Shown: piece after piece, positions 59,546-64,000 of the stretch | Position numbering within the stretch: position 1 is the first letter of the stretch | Layout: every line of letters begins with the position of its first letter | Assembly (NCBI RefSeq): GCF_037975245.1 | Contig: NC_092583.1 | Span: 4,995,264-5,059,263, forward strand | Length of the DNA stretch: 64,000 bases | Source of the DNA: Apostichopus japonicus | Taxonomy: Eukaryota > Echinodermata > Holothuroidea > Aspidochirotida > Stichopodidae | Reading direction: 5' to 3' | Notes under the pieces: model-generated | The model's input: the letters and a program-made list of their open reading frames with translations, nothing else | Database searches by the model: none | What the model was told of the DNA's origin: nothing | Translations under genes and position numbers: made by a program

Positions 59546-61748
59546 ATTTAGGTCTCAAACAGAAGTGACTACTTCCCATAGTTTAAAACTACATAAAATA
59601 AGCATATAAACAGTACATGTTATTCACATCCAGTGAACTATGCACTTTTACCCTGGATGTATAAATACTAAGACCAAACTATACTTTGCATAAGAAGCAT
59701 CCTGAGACACAGTGACATACCCAATAAAGAAAAGAAAAACTACAGTCTGCACGAGACGTTCATTATATTTACAGATTACATTTCACATGAATTCTTCAAC
59801 TTGTTTGTATCTTATTTTGCATATTATTATTTTTTATTTAAATAATTTGACATGTATTATTAGTCTCCCAACTCAATTGCAATAAAAGATGTTACTTTAA
59901 AATGCACATATCTGACAGATCTGATACTACGTTGTTGTTAGTGTATTAACTTTAAATACCAACGTTCCGTGCTATTCTCCTAATATTTAATATCTATACA
60001 ATTGATACTCCCTTTTCTCTCCAATTACACTAATTTCAACACCGATCCTGTTTCATAATTATTTTCAGCACTGTGGTATAGTTAAGACATAGATATAACA
60101 CATAACCTGTCAACAACAGTTTATAACCTAATGACCAAAACCTAATCCAAGGTTAAAAGTCTCAAAATAGGAAAACTATGTTTAAAACATGTCTAAGTGC
60201 TTTCAAATTTATTACCACACACTTAAATCATATAAATTCTTGAGCACAACTATTAAACATATTGAAACCATGTCAACTTAAAGCTATGCATTTACCACAG
60301 GGCAAATTTTCCCACTATGATAACCTAAACGTTTTACTGCCGATTTTAGTGATTCAAACAGTATTTGGCAGACAAAATTGTCTCCATATAAAATCAGTTT
60401 TTTTGCCGAAATTATATTTCAACCCAATTGGACTTGGGGTGGGGGTGGTCAAAGATACACACTTGGGAAAGTTCGAGTCCAAACACACCATTGAAAATGT
60501 GCACGGTAGATACTACAACAAATGCTTTTGAAAAGCCCTCCTATATACCGTTACAATTTCCACTTCTGATCCCTTCTGTTCTAGTGGCACTATAAAGGGC
60601 ATAAACTGAACTTTCCATTGATATAAAACTGATGTTCATTCATCAATTCTTTCTATCAGACCTGATACCAACCAATTGAAAACCTTGTAAGAAAACCTTC
60701 AGATTTGTCATCTTCAAGTGCACACAATGCTGTATTTCAATCGAAACGGTACACAACAAACAGCATGAAATGAGGTCCATTTGAAGCCTATATTTCTTTC
60801 TATTTTAGCCAAATTATTTTGCCAAGGGCATTATTACATGTTAAATCAAGTACGAGTTATTGATTTTATTATCATCATAATGTATCTTTCCATAGAAAAA
60901 GCAAGAAGTTTTCATGGGCCTAGCTCTCTGGGTTAAGCGTAAGTGTCCAAGGAAAGTTCAATTTTCACTAATAGGGGTGGTTTAAATAAAATATACATAA
61001 AACTAATTATTAATATTGATTAATGGTGTTGCACCAAATTATTTCAAATAACAGTGGTTGTAGATATTTTTAATTTCGTTTTCTGTTGTAATTCAGTTTT
61101 AATGATTCATGCATTGCATTTGGTTAACCGTTAACCCACTTCAAAACCAAACAGTCAGTCTCACATATATGCACATTGGTCGTATTTATTTAGGCTTTTA
61201 AGTGTGCATTTTATGGGCAAAGGAACAGATATATGTTTATATCCATTTTCACACATATAAGGATGAGAAAGGGATGTATCTACCTAGAATTTCTCTCTCT
61301 TAGAGCCTACAGATATGCCATGGTTCACCAATTAATTATGCTTGCCTGCTATTAAAAATAACAAAATGATGTGATATCCTTCTTGAGCTGGCAGTAACTG
61401 CAGCACCAGAACTACCACCAAAAATGAGAATTTTGAGAAATTTAATATGGTTCAAATTAATGATACATTTTTTTGTGGAAAAAAATAAATGTCTGATGTA
61501 GACTATCTATGTACTTGACTCAGAGACAATTTCATCATAAACAGTAATCATTTATAGACAGTTTGGTTGGTTAACGAGTTACACAAAGTTACAACCTGAG
61601 ACAGTTTAACCTTTCCATATGGCTAGTAAGGCAGCAACAATAACCTAACCATTCTGAGGTTAATGATATGTAGTGTATGTGTGTATGCGTGTATTTACAT
61701 TGATCATCATTGCATGTACAGTATATCAAGGAACTGTTTCTCACATAG
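59546..61748. other. Non-coding stretch
   Basis: Nothing recognised; a short plus-strand frame at 60262-60531 has no motif or clear splice support. Confidence 0.45.
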
Positions 61749-61756
61749 GCCTACAG

Positions 61757-62131
61757 CAGGGTTGTCCAACCTACGGCCCGCGGGCCACAGTCCGGCCCGC
61801 CAGAGATGCTCTACGGTGCGAAATGTTAGTGAGCAGATTTATTGATAACAATTTAAGCTATATAAACAATCAATCGAACCTTCTGGGTCCAAAAAACTGC
61901 ATACAGGTCAGTTTGTGTGACACTCTCTCAGCGGAGGGGGGGCGTCTTGACTTTATTCATGTTTTATCAGGAAGGAAAATAAATCAGTGCGCTCCGCGCG
62001 CAGTGCTCGTATCTTGTTGCCTTCATGGGCTTCGGCAAAAATCGAAAAATCGAGCGTAGGGTTCATGCGGCCCCCTCCTTCATCATAATCATTCCATGCG
62101 GCCCTCCTCTACAAAAGGTTGGACAACCCTG
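61757..62131. mobile_element. hAT-like non-autonomous element, family D (copy 2)
   Basis: The 375-bp element begins CAGGGTTGTCCAACCTACGG and ends GGTTGGACAACCCTG, flanked by a perfect 8-bp duplication GCCTACAG (61749-61756 and 62132-62139). Subterminal GGCCCGCGGGCC is palindromic. Similar in size and end structure to 48025-48394. Confidence 0.95.
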
Positions 62132-62139
62132 GCCTACAG

Positions 62140-64000
62140 TATATATTCTATACCTTTCAAGACAAAAGTTTTTCAAAATTGGTGTGTGTTTGTGCATACC
62201 TATTAAAGTTCAGTATGTGTGGCCCAGCTGTACCTCTGTTAATTATAATTACAACTAAAGGTAAAACAATCTGTCTTAAAGGATGGCTTTATTTACAAAA
62301 TTAAAGGATTATCCATCACATGTCAATATGTGCCTAAAATACCAGTCCATCTATGAAGAATGAGGCTGCAAGTGTTAGGTTAGTCCCTAGCAATTTTGAA
62401 GTGTCTGATAAATGGTCACATAATACTTTCAACAAATGGAATACAGTCGATGTTTATCAGGCAATATCTCACAAAGTCAAGTGAGAAATACAAATTGATT
62501 TTCTCGACAGGAAGAAATATGGTATTCAGAACTATTCATGCTTTTCCAGAAGCTAAACTAATTTGGCAAACCACAAAACAGTTTTCCTTTTCCTCTTCGT
62601 TATATTCAACTACTCTAGCGAACTTAACCTGAGCGGCATCTTCCTATCTTCGATAATTGCATAAAGTATTTAAAGTTTCCGCTACCGCCCTTACTTATAA
62701 CTTAATATTCTCATTTTCGCACACCAAATGACGACTTAATTTCATATAACCTAGCAGATGACACGTAGCAAGTATATCTTAATATATATTAGTTGATATC
62801 AGTAAACAAAAAAGTTGCAGCCTACTTCAGAGATGGAAGAAGTGTACATCATTATACTCATGAAGCTGGGTAACGAGGCTGGTCACGATCCAATCAGAAT
62901 AATTCCAGTTTTTAAGTGTTCATGCAATTATGAGCTTGAGTTAAAGTTGGTTATTTTATGTACTTATACTTTTTATAAGTCATTCTCATTCCCACTCACG
63001 TTTTGTGGGGTAATATCCATATTATTATTCCTGTTGAAACTGGATGACTCATCACCTTTTCACTAAAATATGGAAAAGATTGTCAACATTTCCAATTGAA
63101 AAACTTGATGGTTGACTGTTCACTGTAAAAGCAGATTTTACAATTTAAGTAGAAGAACTAGGTTGCCTTTATCCATCATCCATACCACAAATGATTCGGG
63201 TTAATTCAGTAGCAAACTGATATACTGAGAGCTTCCAAGAGCTAGAAATAATTAAATGTATGCATGCAAAACGACACTGACTTGCCATATGCACCAGCTG
63301 GAAACATGATATTTGCACAATAAAATATGTAAAGGGGCCAGTACACAATGAAATGTGTTGTTCTCAGGAGGAAATATATATAAACATACACCATTTTACA
63401 GGTGGGAAGGGGGGGGGTGGAAGGGAAGTGTTGACAGATTTTGAAACGTAGCTGTATCAAGACTGACTGCAGTTACTGGCCAAGCAAAGTTCTGTAAACA
63501 AGCTAACAATAGCAATAAATACACTCAGAGTTGTAGGATGGTATTTCCAATGGTGCACAATGTTATTGGGTGGCGATCCAGGGGTAGGGAATCGAGCCCT
63601 GGGAAGCTGTAGTGTGTTCAGATAGTTTTAAACTGTTCTCTTGACATCATAGCAACTTTTGCAGGGAAAAAAGCATGTCAGAAAGAGTATACTGTAAATT
63701 TCTCTGGAATGTATTTCACAGCTCCAGTGGTGATCAAGGAGGATAAATTTATTCCCCAAGAGGCTACAGTTGTCTTCCGATATTTATTATTCTCTCATAG
63801 CAATTTTAAACTTGTGCAAAAACACATGTCAGAGAGATGAATTTAATTCCACTGGAAATGCATCTATCATCAGAACCAATGTATTACAGTGATCTTGTCC
63901 CTGTGAGGTTAAATATCAAAATGATGATCATCCTGACAGGGTGGTGATAATTTTCAACTTCAAGTTGCCATAAATGTCATCAAGATTTATCAATTCATTC
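62140..64000. other. Non-coding stretch to window end
   Basis: Only a weak duplication of about 150 bp is visible (CATAGCAA, CATGTCAGA-AGA and TGGAA-TG-AT blocks at about 63645-63710 and 63798-63870), plus a G-run at 63408. A B-box-like sequence at 63588-63600 on the minus strand lacks an A box. Confidence 0.4.

Noticed and set aside
61663-62304. Plus-strand frames of up to 128 codons
   Set aside because: They run through the hAT-like element 61757-62131 and its target duplications, so they are not a conserved gene.
63580-63605. B-box-like GGGCTCGATTCCC on the minus strand
   Set aside because: No A box upstream and no cloverleaf; at best a SINE fragment.

Overview
The window looks like nuclear DNA of a metazoan, most likely a marine deuterostome invertebrate and plausibly an echinoderm such as a sea cucumber; that placement is inference. 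It is AT-rich, with short exons bounded by GT/AG splice sites, very long non-coding stretches, many tandem repeats and many short non-autonomous DNA transposons. There are no operons or bacterial signals. All supported coding sequence is on the minus strand and is only a few percent of the window.

Region 1 (1-6.6 kb): four consecutive exons of a PIKFYVE/FAB1-type phosphatidylinositol 3-phosphate 5-kinase gene, read right to left (6329-6579, 3110-3247, 2020-2124, 347-487). They encode the chaperonin-like (TCP-1/CCT-type) part of the protein. The lipid-kinase end lies beyond base 1, and the FYVE end lies to the right, where I could not find its exons. Two of the introns carry different minisatellites that share an 11-bp period.

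Region 2 (6.6-22.7 kb): repeat-rich DNA with two uninterrupted class A (rhodopsin-family) GPCR coding regions at 13959-14954 and 21717-22682.

Region 3 (22.7-43.2 kb): no firm gene. It holds a homopyrimidine minisatellite, a mosaic of dispersed repeats (29.9-33.3 kb), an AT-rich satellite block (33.3-35.2 kb) and a nested pair of hAT-like elements (39.1-40.2 kb). One possible short first coding exon is at 37297-37336.

Region 4 (43.2-44.2 kb): a third GPCR coding region, a clear paralogue of the one at 21.7 kb.

Region 5 (44.2-64 kb): no firm gene. It holds several hAT-like non-autonomous elements with 8-bp target duplications, one inside another (56.5-57.5 kb), one splitting a tandem duplication (50.3-51.1 kb) and two with GGCCCG-rich ends (48.0 and 61.8 kb), plus an 80/84-bp tandem array at 59.1 kb.

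The three GPCRs carry NRY, NRY and TRY in place of the usual D/E-R-Y. They look like a local expansion of a receptor group resembling melatonin, Tre1/Moody or GPR84 receptors. Nothing ties them functionally to PIKFYVE; I infer only shared location. I did not find a clear new gene system. The most unusual material is in the repeats: twin 11-bp intronic arrays, a dispersed repeat with a hammerhead-like core and one foldback copy, transposons that can be ordered by nesting and target duplications, and repeat-borne nuclear-receptor-like half-site pairs.
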